This document shows, piece after piece, positions 1-12,442 of a stretch of DNA of 64,000 nt. The notes under the pieces were generated by a model. It had not been told where the DNA came from and did no database searches. It saw nothing but the letters and a program-made list of their open reading frames with translations. Source of the stretch: Arthrinium phaeospermum (taxonomy: Eukaryota; Ascomycota; Sordariomycetes; Amphisphaeriales; Apiosporaceae); assembly GCA_006503535.1 (NCBI GenBank), contig QYRS01000002.1, forward strand, positions 5,022,001 to 5,086,000, in the 5' to 3' direction. Each line of letters starts with the position of its first letter. Position 1 is the first letter of the stretch. The position numbers and the translations under genes were made by a program.

Positions 1-1268
1 GACGTCTCCGTGGTCATGCCCACGGCCCTCATCGGCACCGTCCTGCTCACCCTGCGCGGCCGCGGCGTCGGCAAAGCCGAGCTCATGCGCCGCGTCGAGT
101 GGCTCTCGAACCGCGTGCGTGCCAAGGGCGGCCGTGTTGCCCACTTCGGCACCGCGCCCCTTTCGGACGTGGTCGAGCGCGGCCTCGACGTACTGGGCAA
201 GGATCTCGTGGGTGTCGTCTCCGGGCTCGCTGAGCCGACCTACTACGCCGTCGACCGGTTTCAGCTGTCCTTCTACCGCAACATGACCATCCACCTTTTC
301 ATATCGGAGGCCCTTGTGAGCGCCGCCATGTATACGCGGGTCAAGCGCGGCGGCGGGCCCGCGGTCCAGGACATTGGGTACGATGACCTACGCAACCAAG
401 TCCTGTTCCTGTCCTCGCTCTTCCGCGGCGAGTTCATCTTCCCCGCCGACGGCTTGGCAGCCAACCTTGAGAAGACGCTTGCGGGGCTTGAGCATGACCG
501 CATTATCCATCTCGCGCGCGACCCGGAGAGTAACAAGATCGTCACAGTGGGTCTGTCGGACGAGGAGCGGACGGCGGGCCGCGAAAACTACGATTTCTAC
601 TGTTTCCTGATTTGGCCTTTTATCGAGGCGAGCTGGCTGGCGGCTACTTCGTTGATCGGCTTGACGCCGCCCCTGGACTATAAGGAGGATGTTTGGATCG
701 AGGTCACGAAAGCCCAGAACAGCGCCCAATTGGTAAGTATCTTCTCGTATATCCCCTTCTCACACTCATCAAACTTGCCTTTACTGATAACGTCGTCCAG
801 TTCGGCAAGACCCTCTACCACCAGGGCGACCTCTCCTACTTCGAGGCCGTCAACAAGGAGACGCTCAAGAACGCGTACAGCCGGTTCGAGGAGGAAGGGA
901 TCCTGTACGTGGTCAAGTCCAAGGACGCCAAGACGAGCCCGGCGCGGCTGCGCATCTCGCACGACTGGATGCCGGCGCGCGACCCGGGGACGGGCGACCT
1001 GGTGCCGACGGGCCGGCTGTGGGAGTTCACCGAGAAGATCGCGTCGAGCCGGCGCGAGGGCAAGAACCGCCGCGACGGGGCGACGGTCAGCACGCGCGTC
1101 CTGCGGCTCTCGGACATACTGGGCCGGCGCATGTTCGAGGAGGCCACGACGGCGGCGGATGGGTCGAGGAGGGAGTTTCGGTTGTCTGAGGAGGAGGCGG
1201 CGACGGTTAAGAGGGCGGTGAGGGAGGAGAGGAGGCGGAGGAGGTTGGAGGGGAGGGCGCAGCTGTGA
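1..1268 (+). CDS. Glycerol-3-phosphate acyltransferase, PlsB type (3' part)
   Basis: The gene enters from outside the window; 399 C-terminal residues are present and the acyltransferase HxxxxD motif would lie upstream. The segment FYRNMTIHLFISEALVSAA is the PlsB/GPAT C-terminal hallmark (a basic, aromatic stretch followed by H-L-F-I-x-E-A-L), and the rest is helical with a basic tail (EERRRRRLEGRAQL). The family acylates sn-1 of glycerol 3-phosphate in membrane and storage lipid synthesis, at the ER or mitochondrial membrane. One intron, 733-800 (gtaagt...tccag, 68 bp), joins SAQL to FGKT; the two exons then read 400 codons to TGA at 1266-1268. It could instead be a DHAP acyltransferase of the same superfamily; substrate choice cannot be read from this part. 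Confidence 0.72.
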
Positions 1269-2236
1269 GGGTGGTTCGACGAACATAGCGATTGGTTGGT
1301 GAGTTCGTTGGCTGAGCTGAGGCAGTGAGTTAGTGTGTATATTACACTTGTATTAAGTATACGAACCCATTCATAAATGAAGCTACAAAACTGCATGGGA
1401 AATGGAGCTTTTAGTAACATTTGAAATATCAGTTTCTCAGTCGTGCTTGTAAAAGATCTATATCAGCCGACCTAATTTTCCAAGCATCCTTACCAGGTGC
1501 ACTAAATGCATGCAGTAAACATAGTCCTTGGAGGCAAGCAGATCCCACAAGCTGTGTTGATTACATAGTTCTACTTTTACAGTGACTTTATTTGGAGACA
1601 GTACCTACAGCCTGTCCTGACTCTTCACCAGCGTCCCAACCGTCCCCCGCCCATACCGTCTGGAGAGAAGAAAGCCACTGAGGCTATTGCAGATCTTGCT
1701 TCTATAGACCGAAATCAAGCCGATCAGGACTATATAGGGTTTAGTACTCCTTGTAAGCACCTCCCCCATTTTGCCTAACAAGTGTGCCCTGCGCTTCTGA
1801 CACCACTTCATCTGTCGACACCGCGCAATGCGTGCATGGCATAGCCACGCTACAGCCTGATGGCTTCATCAATTTCGCGAGGTCCTGATGTAGAATTGAT
1901 TGATTTAATATCATGCTCTCTCCTTCCCGGTCTGGTGAATGTCTTGCTTTGATAACTTTCTTCTTCGTCGATAGCCGATACATCTTACAACTTGTTATGT
2001 GCTATCAGTTGGTTGAACTGTATTCTGCATGCCGGTGCCTCTATTACCAACATGCAGTAGATCGGTGCCCCGACTACGGCAATACTGGCCATCACGTCAC
2101 TGGAAAGACCATTTTAGTTGGCTATAGCTGTTCTGCCCATTCTCTCCAGGGAGATGGGCCTGGAAGCTTCATCTTGACTTGGCTCGCAACTGCCACCTCG
2201 TTACAGTGATTCTACCCTTGGAAACGAAACAATTAC
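1269..2236. other. Intergenic region, no gene seen
   Basis: This is the 3' flank of the acyltransferase and upstream DNA of the HET gene. Open frames are short, on both strands, and lack family motifs. It is moderately AT-rich without the CpA loss that marks RIP. Confidence 0.6.
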
Positions 2237-4156
2237 ATGAACACAGTCGGCATGGATATCTACGACTCTCTGCCGCTAAAGCAGAACAAGTTCCGACTGC
2301 TCAAGCTTTACCCCGCCTCTACCCGAAAAGCGCCCATCTTCATCGAATTGTTCAAGATTGATGATCTCCCTCCAGAGGTGTCTACCCCTAGCTACGACGC
2401 GATTTCGTATCGCTGGGGCGATCAGACTGACCGGCGGTCCTTGACAGCCAATGGCCAACAAATTTCGGTCACATCCAGCCTACATACTGCTCTCACATAT
2501 ATGAGAGACGGATCCTCGACAAGAATCCTCTGGATTGACGGAGTGTGCATAAATCAAAACGACACTGTCGAAAGAGGTCAACAGGTTCTCCAAATGGGAT
2601 CGATCTTTTCGGGGGCTGAAACTGTTCGCATTTTCGTTGGCGAGGCAGAAGGCGGTGACAACATAGCCCAGGCAACAATTCTCTTGTCAAGCCTCGAAAC
2701 ACTGGAGGATGGCCGGGGATTTGTTGAAAGAATGAAGTTGGATGAGTACGGCAGCCGCGGGCTGATCAACCTGCTCCGGCGACCTTACTGGCAGCGGATG
2801 TGGATGTTCCAGGAGATTGTGCTATCAAGGAATGCTGTTGTGCACTGCGGTCCGTATGAGATATCATGGGAGAACTTGAGAAAGTTCAACTCAATTTCAG
2901 GAAATCCTGAACTATGGTTCGAAGCTCAGGTCAGATGCGACTGGATCTTGGAGCTTCGCAGGACTCTCTTCCAAATTGCCCACTTCTTCATCAGCAGGGA
3001 TGAGGCCCGGGATATGGAAAATATTCTGCAACCTACGAGACACCTGCAATGTACGGACCCACGAGACAAGCTGTTCTCACTGCTTGGAGTTTGCAGGGCT
3101 ATCCCTATCCACGCAGACTACTCCCAATCTGTTCAAGACATCTACACCTATTTTACACTCCGACGTCTCGGGAATGACTATAACAGTGAGGATGGTGTGT
3201 CTCTCTTGCTCACAGCTGGTTTATGGAACCCAGCGAATGGGTCATCTTTGAATCTACCTTCCTGGGTTCCTGACTATCGTGGAACCCACGGCGTGGACAT
3301 CCGCTATCTGGCTGCTAGCAAGCTGAAACACTTCAGAGCCACTATGAACGAGAAACCTCACATTGCCTTCCCATCAATATCGGAGTTGACTAGCCCCGCG
3401 GATTCTCCAGAAGACGTGATGGGGCCACAGTATACCTTACTGGAAACTCGTGGGGTACTGATTGATACAGTCGATGCGATAACGACGTTGAAGGAAGTCC
3501 AAGACAGCCCGCAGAGTCTCCTGAAACTGACCGAACAAAAACGGGCTGGCCCTCAACCTTCCGGCGAAAACGACCCTGCTCAAATTCTGTTTCGTACCAT
3601 GATATTTGACGAGAAAACTTTACATGAGCCCGGGGCGATCCCTTTGCATTATAGCAACGGCAGTGAGCGTTACGTTCGACTGGCCCTGGGATTCGCGCAT
3701 TGCCTCCATCTGGAAGACCCCCCGAACAAGCCGGAAGCAAGCTTCCTGGATTCATTCAGAGGACTGAAGATTGGTGACCGATTCCCAGGACTGAAAATTG
3801 GTGACCGGACGATCCGACAGCACTATGATGACCTGTTGGAATCCGGCCTCGGGGAACTGGAGTTTCATTACCAGGAGTACCTGATTCGGAGCAATGCGAC
3901 CAGTGATCAGTCCTCCTCTAAGTTCTTCGTGACTAAGGACAATCGAATCGGCAAGGGCCCTTGCGATTCGGAGCCAGGCGACTGCGTGGCGGTCATTTAC
4001 GGCTGTCGCATCCCATTGGTTCTACGTCCCTCGGGGGCACATTTCCAGCTGGTCGGACCTTGCTATATGAACGGCGCCATGTTTGGTGAGATCGTGAAGC
4101 AATTGCATCACGATCAAAATTCAGATTTGAAGGAGAGTGTAATCACTATTATTTAA
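2237..4156 (+). CDS. HET-domain (heterokaryon incompatibility) protein
   Basis: A single uninterrupted 639-codon frame. The HET domain lies at about residues 50-200: YDAISYRWGD, then ILWIDGVCINQND, ERGQQVLQM and VRIFVGEAEGG, then PYWQRMWMFQE. All the usual HET blocks are in order. The C-terminal half is variable and ends in MNGAMFGEIV, resembling the last motif of HET-6-like proteins. HET proteins mediate non-self recognition and cell death after hyphal fusion, or act in other signalling; no partner domain (NACHT, WD, SesB) is present. A second Met (MDIYDSLP, residue 6) at 2252 matches the usual HET start and may be the real one. The residues GLKIGDR occur twice, about residues 510-525. The gene converges on the Zn2Cys6 gene downstream. 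Confidence 0.93.
   Translation: MNTVGMDIYDSLPLKQNKFRLLKLYPASTRKAPIFIELFKIDDLPPEVSTPSYDAISYRWGDQTDRRSLTANGQQISVTSSLHTALTYMRDGSSTRILWIDGVCINQNDTVERGQQVLQMGSIFSGAETVRIFVGEAEGGDNIAQATILLSSLETLEDGRGFVERMKLDEYGSRGLINLLRRPYWQRMWMFQEIVLSRNAVVHCGPYEISWENLRKFNSISGNPELWFEAQVRCDWILELRRTLFQIAHFFISRDEARDMENILQPTRHLQCTDPRDKLFSLLGVCRAIPIHADYSQSVQDIYTYFTLRRLGNDYNSEDGVSLLLTAGLWNPANGSSLNLPSWVPDYRGTHGVDIRYLAASKLKHFRATMNEKPHIAFPSISELTSPADSPEDVMGPQYTLLETRGVLIDTVDAITTLKEVQDSPQSLLKLTEQKRAGPQPSGENDPAQILFRTMIFDEKTLHEPGAIPLHYSNGSERYVRLALGFAHCLHLEDPPNKPEASFLDSFRGLKIGDRFPGLKIGDRTIRQHYDDLLESGLGELEFHYQEYLIRSNATSDQSSSKFFVTKDNRIGKGPCDSEPGDCVAVIYGCRIPLVLRPSGAHFQLVGPCYMNGAMFGEIVKQLHHDQNSDLKESVITII
3760..3807 (+). repeat. 27-bp tandem duplication inside the HET gene
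   Basis: Positions 3760-3780 and 3787-3807 are 21-bp copies differing at one base (G/A), period 27. The result is an in-frame nine-residue duplication (GLKIGDR, then GLKIGDR again) in the variable half of the protein. Confidence 0.9.
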
Positions 4157-4611
4157 CGCTGTACATTGTTAAAGACGGAAAGTGAAGCGAAGGGTTGTTC
4201 TAGTTGTAGATAGTGTTTCAATTATTTATGTATTTATTATATGCTGTAATAAGTATGCCACCATGGTCCCAATACCATCTGACGCCCCAAACACGAACTA
4301 GCATCGTGATCATCTCCGAAAAAGCATGCAGACAGACAGAATATGCAGCCGCCCAATAGCTTTCTCGCCCGCAATGCAACAACCCAATGGTATCTTGACA
4401 CCTTCCCTATGCCTCGTAGCCGTGCCCCTACCGCTGTAAAACATGATACACGTAAATCATCAAGCAGCTACCCCGGACGGACGGCTGATTGCCGCCCTCT
4501 TGGGGTAGGCATATATATGCACACACATTTCCACACTCGCACTCGCTCGCTCAGACGTATACACACAAGATAAAAGCAGATAGCCGACCAGAAAGCCAAC
4601 ATGAATCAGCC
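4157..4611. other. Convergent 3' flanks of the HET and Zn2Cys6 genes
   Basis: 455 bp between two stop codons, holding both 3' UTRs. A (CA)-rich patch lies near 4519-4540. No gene seen. Confidence 0.6.
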
Positions 4612-7600
4612 TCACAACAGCCCCTGAGAAGTCTTGTAAGAGCTCGACCGACTAGGCGGCTCGTACCAATTCTGATAAGGATGATTCGGCAAGCTGAAAT
4701 CAGCAAAGCTAAGCGGATTAACACTCAACCTTACCGGCCGCGGCGCCGCGACGGGCGGCGGCTGGCCCTGCGCATGCGCCGGCCCGTGAGCCTGCGCCTG
4801 AGCGAGCCCGGGAATCATCTGTCCCGCGTTCGACCCCGACCCCGAGATCGAATTGGCGCGGTCCGCCGCCGGGGTCGGCTGGTTGGTGATGTTGGCCAAG
4901 GAAACCGACCGTTCCGAAGGCGACGGCGCCGCGCTCATCGTGTGGCTAGCCGGCGCCGTCGTCGTCGTCGACGGGTTGCCGTTGTTGTTGCCGCCGACGC
5001 CGCCGCTACCGTTGATATTGCTGGAAGACGATGGCGCCGGCGCCGGCAGGAACGTGGCCGCGAGCCCCGAGATGCTGTTCTGCTTCTCCCAGCCCCAGAC
5101 GCGCTTGAGGTTCTTGACGACGGCCCCGAGCTTCCAGCCCGTGGCCTTGTCGATGTTCTCGAGGATGTCGACGCACTCGCGCTGCTCGGCGCGGTCGGTG
5201 AGGACCTCGGCCACGATGGCCAGGGACCGGATCGAGACGGACGCCACGCCCCGGTCCCGCGTGTGCGCGACGATGCCGCACACCTGGTGCGCGTGGTGCT
5301 GCTGCACCGCGCGCGCCTCCTCGCTGTCCTTGGGCAGGATCGGGTTGATCTGCGCCAGCAGGCACTGCGCCGTGTGGTAGAAGAGGCGGCCGACAATGGC
5401 GGCGCGCTTGATGAGCCTGAACCAAGTGTTAATCTTCTCGTCCCGTTAAGCGTATAGGGGATATGCAAAAAGGGGGTCACATACCAGACATTAGGAAACA
5501 ACGACGTAGCCCGCCCGCTGCTGCTCCCGCGCGACTGCGACGGATAGAGGTACCCGAACGGGTGCATGGGCCGCGGGCAGGCGTCGTTCCAGGTGTCGCA
5601 CATGCCCTTGAGGCGCTGCCACTCGGCGTAGCGGTCCTGGAGGCGCATCTGCTCCTCGTGGGGGCTGGCCTTTTCGAACTTGGGGATGTTGGCGCGAAAA
5701 TTACAAATCTTGGCCACGATGAAGAACATGCGGTGCACCCACATCTCCTCGGTGCCGTGCCCGATGCCCTCGTCCCGGTCGACGACGACGGCCCGGTTGT
5801 TGTTGTTGTCTCGCTTGTTGTTGTTGTTGTTGTCCGCCGAGTCGAAGAAGAAGTCCATGTCGACGCCCCACTGGTCCGGCTCCCACGCCGTCTGCCAGTT
5901 GAAGGCCAGGCAGCTCAGCAGCTCCATGCCCACGTTGAGCCAGAAGCACGCGGCCCCCAGCCCCGTGCTCTTGGCGTTCCACCCGCACTCGCGGATCAGG
6001 GCGCGCGCCCCCGCGATGTGGCTCATGCGCTGCGTCGGCTTCTCGCTCATAATCTCGTATACATTCAGGACGACGGCCGTGGTGGCGCACTCGGCCGTGT
6101 TGCGCTCCGGGTTCTGCAGGCTGCGGAGCAGCTGCGTCGTCGCCGTGTCGTAGTAGAACAGGGCCTTGTCGTCGTTGAACTGCTGCGTCACCGTCAGCTG
6201 CTTGACGCCGCACGCGAGCAGGGCGTTGAGCAGCATCGGGCACTTGAGGGCGTGGTACGGCACCAGCCGCGAAAAGTGCTTCTTCTCGTCCAGGCTGTCC
6301 ATCCAGACGCCCACCTCCTCCACAAAGACCTGCATGAAGTGCAGCTCCTCGGGCGAGTTGAGGTACTCGCGCTCCCCAGACTTGTCGCTCGTCGGCGTCA
6401 TCATGCCTGTGTCGGGGGGTCCGATAGGGTCTTGTCCCGGCCCAGAACTGCGGAAGAAATGAGACTGGTTGTTGCCAACGGTCATGCCGGCTACTGATGC
6501 TGCCGTCGACACATCGCTGCCTCGGTACGTGTGCCGGGACTGACTGCGCTGGATTTCCTCTTTGTTCGCCGCGAAAGGGTCTGAAAGCAACAGACTCTCA
6601 TAGCCCCTATTGGTAGAAGGGTTGGGAAACGCCAAGAACGATGCATCGCTGTTCCTTCTCGATTGGTATCCATCTGAGTGCGCATCCGATTGCGAGTGCG
6701 CCTTCTCTCTGTAATGAGTTGAATGCTGTAACGACGCCAGGTTGGTGGTAGAGTACCTCCGGTCTATCGGCGGTGCTTGATGGTGCTGTAGGCGGGCAAT
6801 GTTGAACGACTGCCGCCTGAGGTCGTGAACCCGATCGGGTTCATGAGGTGGCGTGATTACTTGTGGTTCCAATTTGGCATATCGGCCCAGTCCGCCTCGG
6901 TACTCCGAGGCGATTTGTCGCGACTCATCCTGGAATTGTACTGCGGAGAGAATGAGTATAAGCCTCCAATCGAAAAAAACAAAAAAAAAAACAAAAAGGA
7001 AACCGGAGAGACAACATACCTGACCACTCGTCTGTGGGCGGGAGGAGGATAGGCGGCTCCTTGCAGGTGAGGTCGATGAAGTTGAGCCGCACACCACGTT
7101 TGCATTCCCGGTTGCTCTTCCTGCAATTCAGGCAGTCGGGCGTTGCTTCATCGCACTTCAAATGACGTTCTCTACAAGTAAGACATCTGTTTGAGGTAAA
7201 CCTGCCGAACGAGGCATGTGGGGCTCAAGGGGAGACTTGGAGCCTACCCCGTTGCCTCGTTCTCAACAGGTTGCAGCTGTCAGCATAGGTTCCCGTCTCC
7301 AAAGAATAAGCAGGGGAAGTGACGGAGGGGAAGAGAAGAGGTGGAAAAGTGAATGATGAGAAGCTAAACAAGTAGAAATGACTTACCCTGTCCTAACTCG
7401 CCTGCTCTTAACCGGCACCGGCTCTGAAACGGTCATGCCACTTCCCGGCGGTGCTACCTTCGTCGTCTTTCCAGGGCTGCTGCTGGGGTTGCTCCTAGAC
7501 GGGCCCAGTTTGCTTGGACCCGATATGGACAGTCTTTGCCGCTTTGGGGCCGGTATCTCAAACTGCCCGTCATTGGTTGTTGTTGCTGTTGCTGTTACTG

Positions 7601-7790
7601 CTGCCGTTGTTGCTGCTGCTGATGCTGGCGCATATCCGTGGGCCCGAACGCTGTATGGCGGGGAGGGATGCTCAGCATAGTGCGCACCATGCGGCGCAGG
7701 GGCGCCGAGTCCGAAGCCCGGGTGGACAACGTTCGGCGCGGTATTGTAGGTAGCCAGGGCCGCGGGCGGCGCCTCCGAAGAGACGGGGTA
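4612..7790 (-). CDS. Zn(II)2Cys6 transcription factor (fungal-specific TF family)
   Basis: The cluster reads [11 protein letters not shown] then [17 protein letters not shown], that is C-x2-C-x6-C-x6-C-x2-C-x6-C, preceded by the basic stretch VKSRRVRTG, so it is a nuclear DNA-binding regulator. A long acidic/aromatic helical region follows ([11 protein letters not shown] ... [16 protein letters not shown] ... [11 protein letters not shown]), typical of the second fungal TF regulatory domain. It also carries poly-Asn and Gly/Asn-Thr tracts and a Ser-rich tail. Exons on the minus strand: (7790)-7387, 7186-7020, 6940-5485, 5416-4612, with introns of 200, 79 and 68 bp. These give 944 codons in frame, including stop. 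The N-terminus is not resolved: the first exon stays open up to 7790 without an in-frame ATG before residue-level homology starts. A short 5' exon is therefore expected upstream; an ACTAATAC branch-like site near 7788 supports an intron there. Target genes are unknown. Confidence 0.88.
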
Positions 7791-10700
7791 TTAGTCCCGA
7801 AGAGGGACTGGACCGGAAGAGAGGGGGAAGTGAAAGGGGGTGGCTTTCGGCTTCCAGCTAACAAACAAAATCGTTGTTTGCTAGGCAAGTCCAGTCGATA
7901 ATACTTCGGTTACTGTTGCTGTTGCTTGCTTGCGGCTGCGGTAGACCGTTGGCGCTCCCGAGATTAGGTCTGACAGTAACGGGTATATCGTTGATTGCTG
8001 ATTGCTGATTGCTGGACCCGTTGGATAAAGGTGAGCCACAACTCGGTCGACTCGATTAGAAGCGAAGATCGTAAAATAGATTGCTAGAAGCGGAATGTGA
8101 TGAGATAAAAGAAAGGGCAAGAATTGTCGAAGAAACCCAAGAAAAGGCGTGGAGTCGAGTACAAGTAGATCGAGTGTGGGGGGACGACTAGCTAGTAGGT
8201 TGGATGTACTAGCTATGTCTCTGGTGACGGGCCGCTTCAGCACGTTTTCCACTGGTCCTTCTTTTCTTCTCTCGCTTTTTGCTTTTTCCGTCTGTGAGCT
8301 GCTGCTGGCAGCGGTGGTGGTGCGTTCTTTGAGCCGGCCAGAACTTGGGGATGCACTCGAATGTCTTGGACTTCGTACGAGCGACCCGTCGGTTGATTGG
8401 CACAAGCGTGTCAAACGAGAACGCTGTAGTGCGCCGTCCGTCTTCCCCGACGGAAACTGGCAGCAGAAAGAGATGGGTAGGCCGAGAGCCAAGTGGACTG
8501 ACTTGAGAGCTTAGTTTCTCTCTGCTGGGTGTATGTAATCTAAATCGTTATTAATTCCGATGAGCGCTCTTCATTCGTCTTCCCGATCGATCAGGCAGGT
8601 GAGCGCCCGCATAAGTACTTGTACTAGGTGTGGTACCACAGGCCTGGCCCCAGTGTGCCGGAAGACGGGAGGAGCTAGCTGACCAGCTACCAAGGGCCGG
8701 TCTTGATCTGGCGTGCAAGCGAAGAGGGTGGGAAAAGAGAGCAGTGGAATGTACGTGACGGCGGGTTGATCCTGGGTCGGGTTCGTCCAAGTAAGTATAA
8801 TTAGGCGCGCAGCTGAAAGAAAATTGCTAGCTTTGGGGCCAAGGGGAAGGAAATCTTTGCTTTTCTTTCCGCGATGACGATAGGCTCTTGCATGTAAATG
8901 AGAGCTATAGCAAGAAGGAAAAGGGATAGCTTCGCTCCTAGCGCCGGCTACACTGGCATATCTCCCAGTATTAGCTCCGATACAAGAAGATGAGCATGCC
9001 TCGAGCTTTCTTGGTTCAAACAGGTGAATTGTCAGGTATGTAGTCAGTCGTCCGGCGCCCATGCAGCAAAAGAAAAGCACTGCAGCGTCCGTGGCCAAAC
9101 AAGCTTAGCTTTCGTCACTCGTGGTATAGCAAGTTCGAGATAAGTGTGTTAGATAAGGTAGGCAGACTACGGGGGAGCCGTGTGCCGTGCCGTGTGTGTT
9201 TTGGTTGGTATGGTATTTTGGGATGGATGAGACGGCAGCCGAAGAAAGAAGCTTCGAAGCCTAGACCGGGAAGGTCCTGGATCTGATCTGTCAATGTTCA
9301 AGATGGGTGTGGTAGTATGAGCCTGCATGCCCGTTGCCCGCACGCACTGCCTCCCATGAGCTTGTCTAGCTTGAAGCAAGAAAAAACGACGAATGGATTT
9401 CAATAGCGGCATGTGCTATCCGTCAAGGCTTTTGGTAAATTGTCACCCTCCTTCGCAGCGTCCCCCGTGGCCCACGGCGGGCGACCCCCAAGTCCATGCA
9501 GATCAATTGAACGCTCGTCGGCCAACCAGCGGCCTCCAAAGGCTGTTTTGCTCGACTGGTCAGGGCCCTCCTCGAAACGACCCTGGCCCTGGTTATGCTT
9601 GAATGGATTTAAATAATGGGGCGCTCCCGGTCCGTGTCGAATAGCTCTTGTCAGAGAAGTGCATCGGCTTGACTTGCTCCTGGCGGTGCCGAGAGTCGCA
9701 AACACTCATCGTCGGTTTCAACGGTACCTGCCAAGACCGCCCTACTGTGCCCTTTCTTGTGCCTTTCACCCCAACTGCGATGCAAGCTCGTCTCAACGTT
9801 GGGATAAAGCAGACATATTTGTCAGTTGACAGATGCATCTTGCATTTGCCTGCCTTTGGACAACATAGCGTGTCTTTGGTCAAAGACACTGCGCACACCC
9901 AGACTATACCGTTTCGGTCCCCGGCGCCCTCATCTGTAACCGTTGGTGGTCTGAACTGCGTATCTTGACTCTCGGTTCCCGTGCAATAGTGCAGTTTTGC
10001 CTGCACCAGAGCCGATACCCGGAGGCAATCGACTCTGGCTTGGCAATACGTACAGCACGTCGCATGCCACTGTTTCTGGAGCTGGGGGCTGTGTTTGTAG
10101 GTAGTAGTACGTAAATTACGATGTAGCGATGCGTCTGTTTGATCATCTTGCGGTTACGCGTGCGGTATCCGCTAACGGTGTTGCCGCCCACTGCCGACTG
10201 CCACGCGACTGGGTCTTCACGACTTTGTGTTGAGTCCCTATGCAACGTCGTCCCTCCACTAGCGACTATAATTCATTTGGCTGCTTTGCCTTGTGTTACT
10301 CTTCAAAGCTTCACCAAATTGGGCTGTTTCTCTGCCGAATTGTGGTGGATCATCGTGATATTTCTTGGCCTTTGACTTGCCTGGAAGCAGAGAAAACCTC
10401 CGTCCCCTAGAGGCTGGTGCACGCACTGGCGCCCCGGAGACTTGCAGCAAACATGGGGGCAGTAGCGTTGTTGTCATAAGCATAAAAGAGCCGAGAGTGG
10501 TGGGTGGCATCCGACTAGACTGCATCAGATATGACGAAATTGCAGCTAAAAGTCACCACGTCAAGTTTCGTTTCGAGAGTATGTCAATCCCTAAGGAACC
10601 GCAGGCAAGCCTCATTGCCCCAGAGTCCTTCCAACCGACCCGCCAAGCCAGGCAAACCCCCTTGCTGCCGCGAGAGGGAAGGACTTGGGTGGATCAAGCG

Positions 10701-12442
10701 AATCCCCTACCGGCACCTTTCTGAGCCGATGGCTTGACCCAAATTTAGCGGGCCCTGGATTCTGGTGTCCATTTGTCATGCGCGACAACAGAGCCAACTG
10801 GGCCTGCTGGTCTGAAGTCATCATCCATCTCACGGATCTCGAGACATGCGAGATCGTTGGGGTCTACTACGGAGTACTATAGGAGGCTTTGCACGTTGTC
10901 AGCGTCAGCAGGCCGGGTCCCCGTTGCAATCGAAGACAAGTAGAAGGCTTGCCCTGCCTTCCGCGGATGCAGAATCCGGGTTCGCTTAGGCTCACCCTCC
11001 AAACACAGGAACAGGGGTCCTAAAATGCTAAAATCTCAGGCCCTGTAGATCGATTAACGGGAATGCAAGGGGTTACTTTTTTCTCCAGGCTCCAGGTCGG
11101 TTAGTGGGGAACCTCCTGATTATGAGTAGATTCGTGGACGAGAAATCACAAACGTACGGTAGTGAGACAATTTTGCAGCAGCGCAGCACAGCACAATACA
11201 ATTCTCTACTCTCGAGTCGTGGAATCATCACGATGTACGGATATTCTTCTCAGACCTGTTTGGTGTTGCCAGGATTGCATCCCTTTTAACTTGGTGGCAA
11301 TTTGCACACTTCGGCAGACTGCGGGTGCATCTTCTAACGGTAATATCGGGTTTGTCTGATTTGATTGCCATGGAAGTTGACGTAGCCGCGCGCGCGCAGA
11401 TATAAGAGATGGCGGCGGAAATGACACAATTCTCAGCTGAGTTGGGATGAGCCCAAAAGCCCATATTACTAGATGTCGCGGGGGCAGCTATTATTGGCCA
11501 CCCGAAGTCTGCATGTAGCGACTGAGACACTGTTCTCGCAGGCCGCATGGCAAATAAGTACTTGATGCACCACGGCAGCTGTGCGGATCTAGTAGGTCAC
11601 GACAGTAGACTTCGGGCATCTTTGTATGACACGTCTCAGATCTTTTGCTGACTCTGCTGGACTCGCATATGTAAAGAATGCTGTGGCGTCCAATGGGATG
11701 AACATTGGTAGTGGTAGTACGCTGCTGCCGCTCTGGGGATGTGGCTCTGTCATTTGCCTTTGGTCCTTGCGTGCAGGCTCGGTCGCAGGTAAATTCAAAA
11801 GCTGACAATATGCAGTGGGAGGAGTTGAGTAACAACACCACGATGGAGAAAACACGGAGGTGCTGTGCTGATCTTGCAGCCAAAAGGCGTGATGATGATG
11901 ACAGCTTTCGTAGTCCTAGTTTCATTCAATTGGGGTTCGCCCATGGAATCAAAGTCTGTAAAACATGATATTCATTCAGGCGTATCCAGGATGAAATTAG
12001 GTAGACAATATATATAAAGTAGCGTCCAGGGAGTATTGAGGATGGCCAGAGTCAGGATGGAGAATAAGCCCTGTTGTAAATCGACATTTTGAGGTTGGCA
12101 GGTTGAGATCTCTCTCAGGACAGAAAATAGGTTAATTAGTGGGCTGCTCCTGCCAAAATTCCTCGGGCAACTTTTGACGACGCCTGCCAATGTTTAAATC
12201 GACCTTCAATGTTCGATTGGCAGGCGACGATTGAACATACGGTACTGTTTACAAAACAGAGCCATCAAACTTTTTAATTGATGTTCTTTTGAGTTTGCGG
12301 CTTTGTCATCGGTATAGAAATCCCAATCGTGTGAAACGGGCCCAGCCATGTATCCGAGGTGAAAGCCGCGATACTTTTTGCTTGTGTTTGCTTACCCATC
12401 GGCCGTTTCCGAACAGCATCAGCAGCAGTAGCAGCGATCCCC
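7791..12442. other. 4.6 kb without a recognisable gene
   Basis: I see only short frames with no family motif on either strand. The left part probably holds the 5' exon and leader of the Zn2Cys6 gene. A 7-bp unit (GATTGCT) is repeated three times at 7993-8013. Base composition is normal and CpA is present, so this is not a RIPed repeat. Long upstream regions are common for regulators in such fungi; a non-coding transcript cannot be excluded. Confidence 0.5.

Noticed and set aside
4489..6497. Long plus-strand open frames opposite the Zn2Cys6 gene
   Set aside because: They are GC-rich antisense shadows with arginine/valine-rich composition; the minus-strand frame has the family motifs and splice sites.
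7881..11968. Several frames of 70-200 codons in the 8-12 kb gap
   Set aside because: No motif, no consistent introns, low-complexity or random-looking composition, and overlapping frames on both strands.
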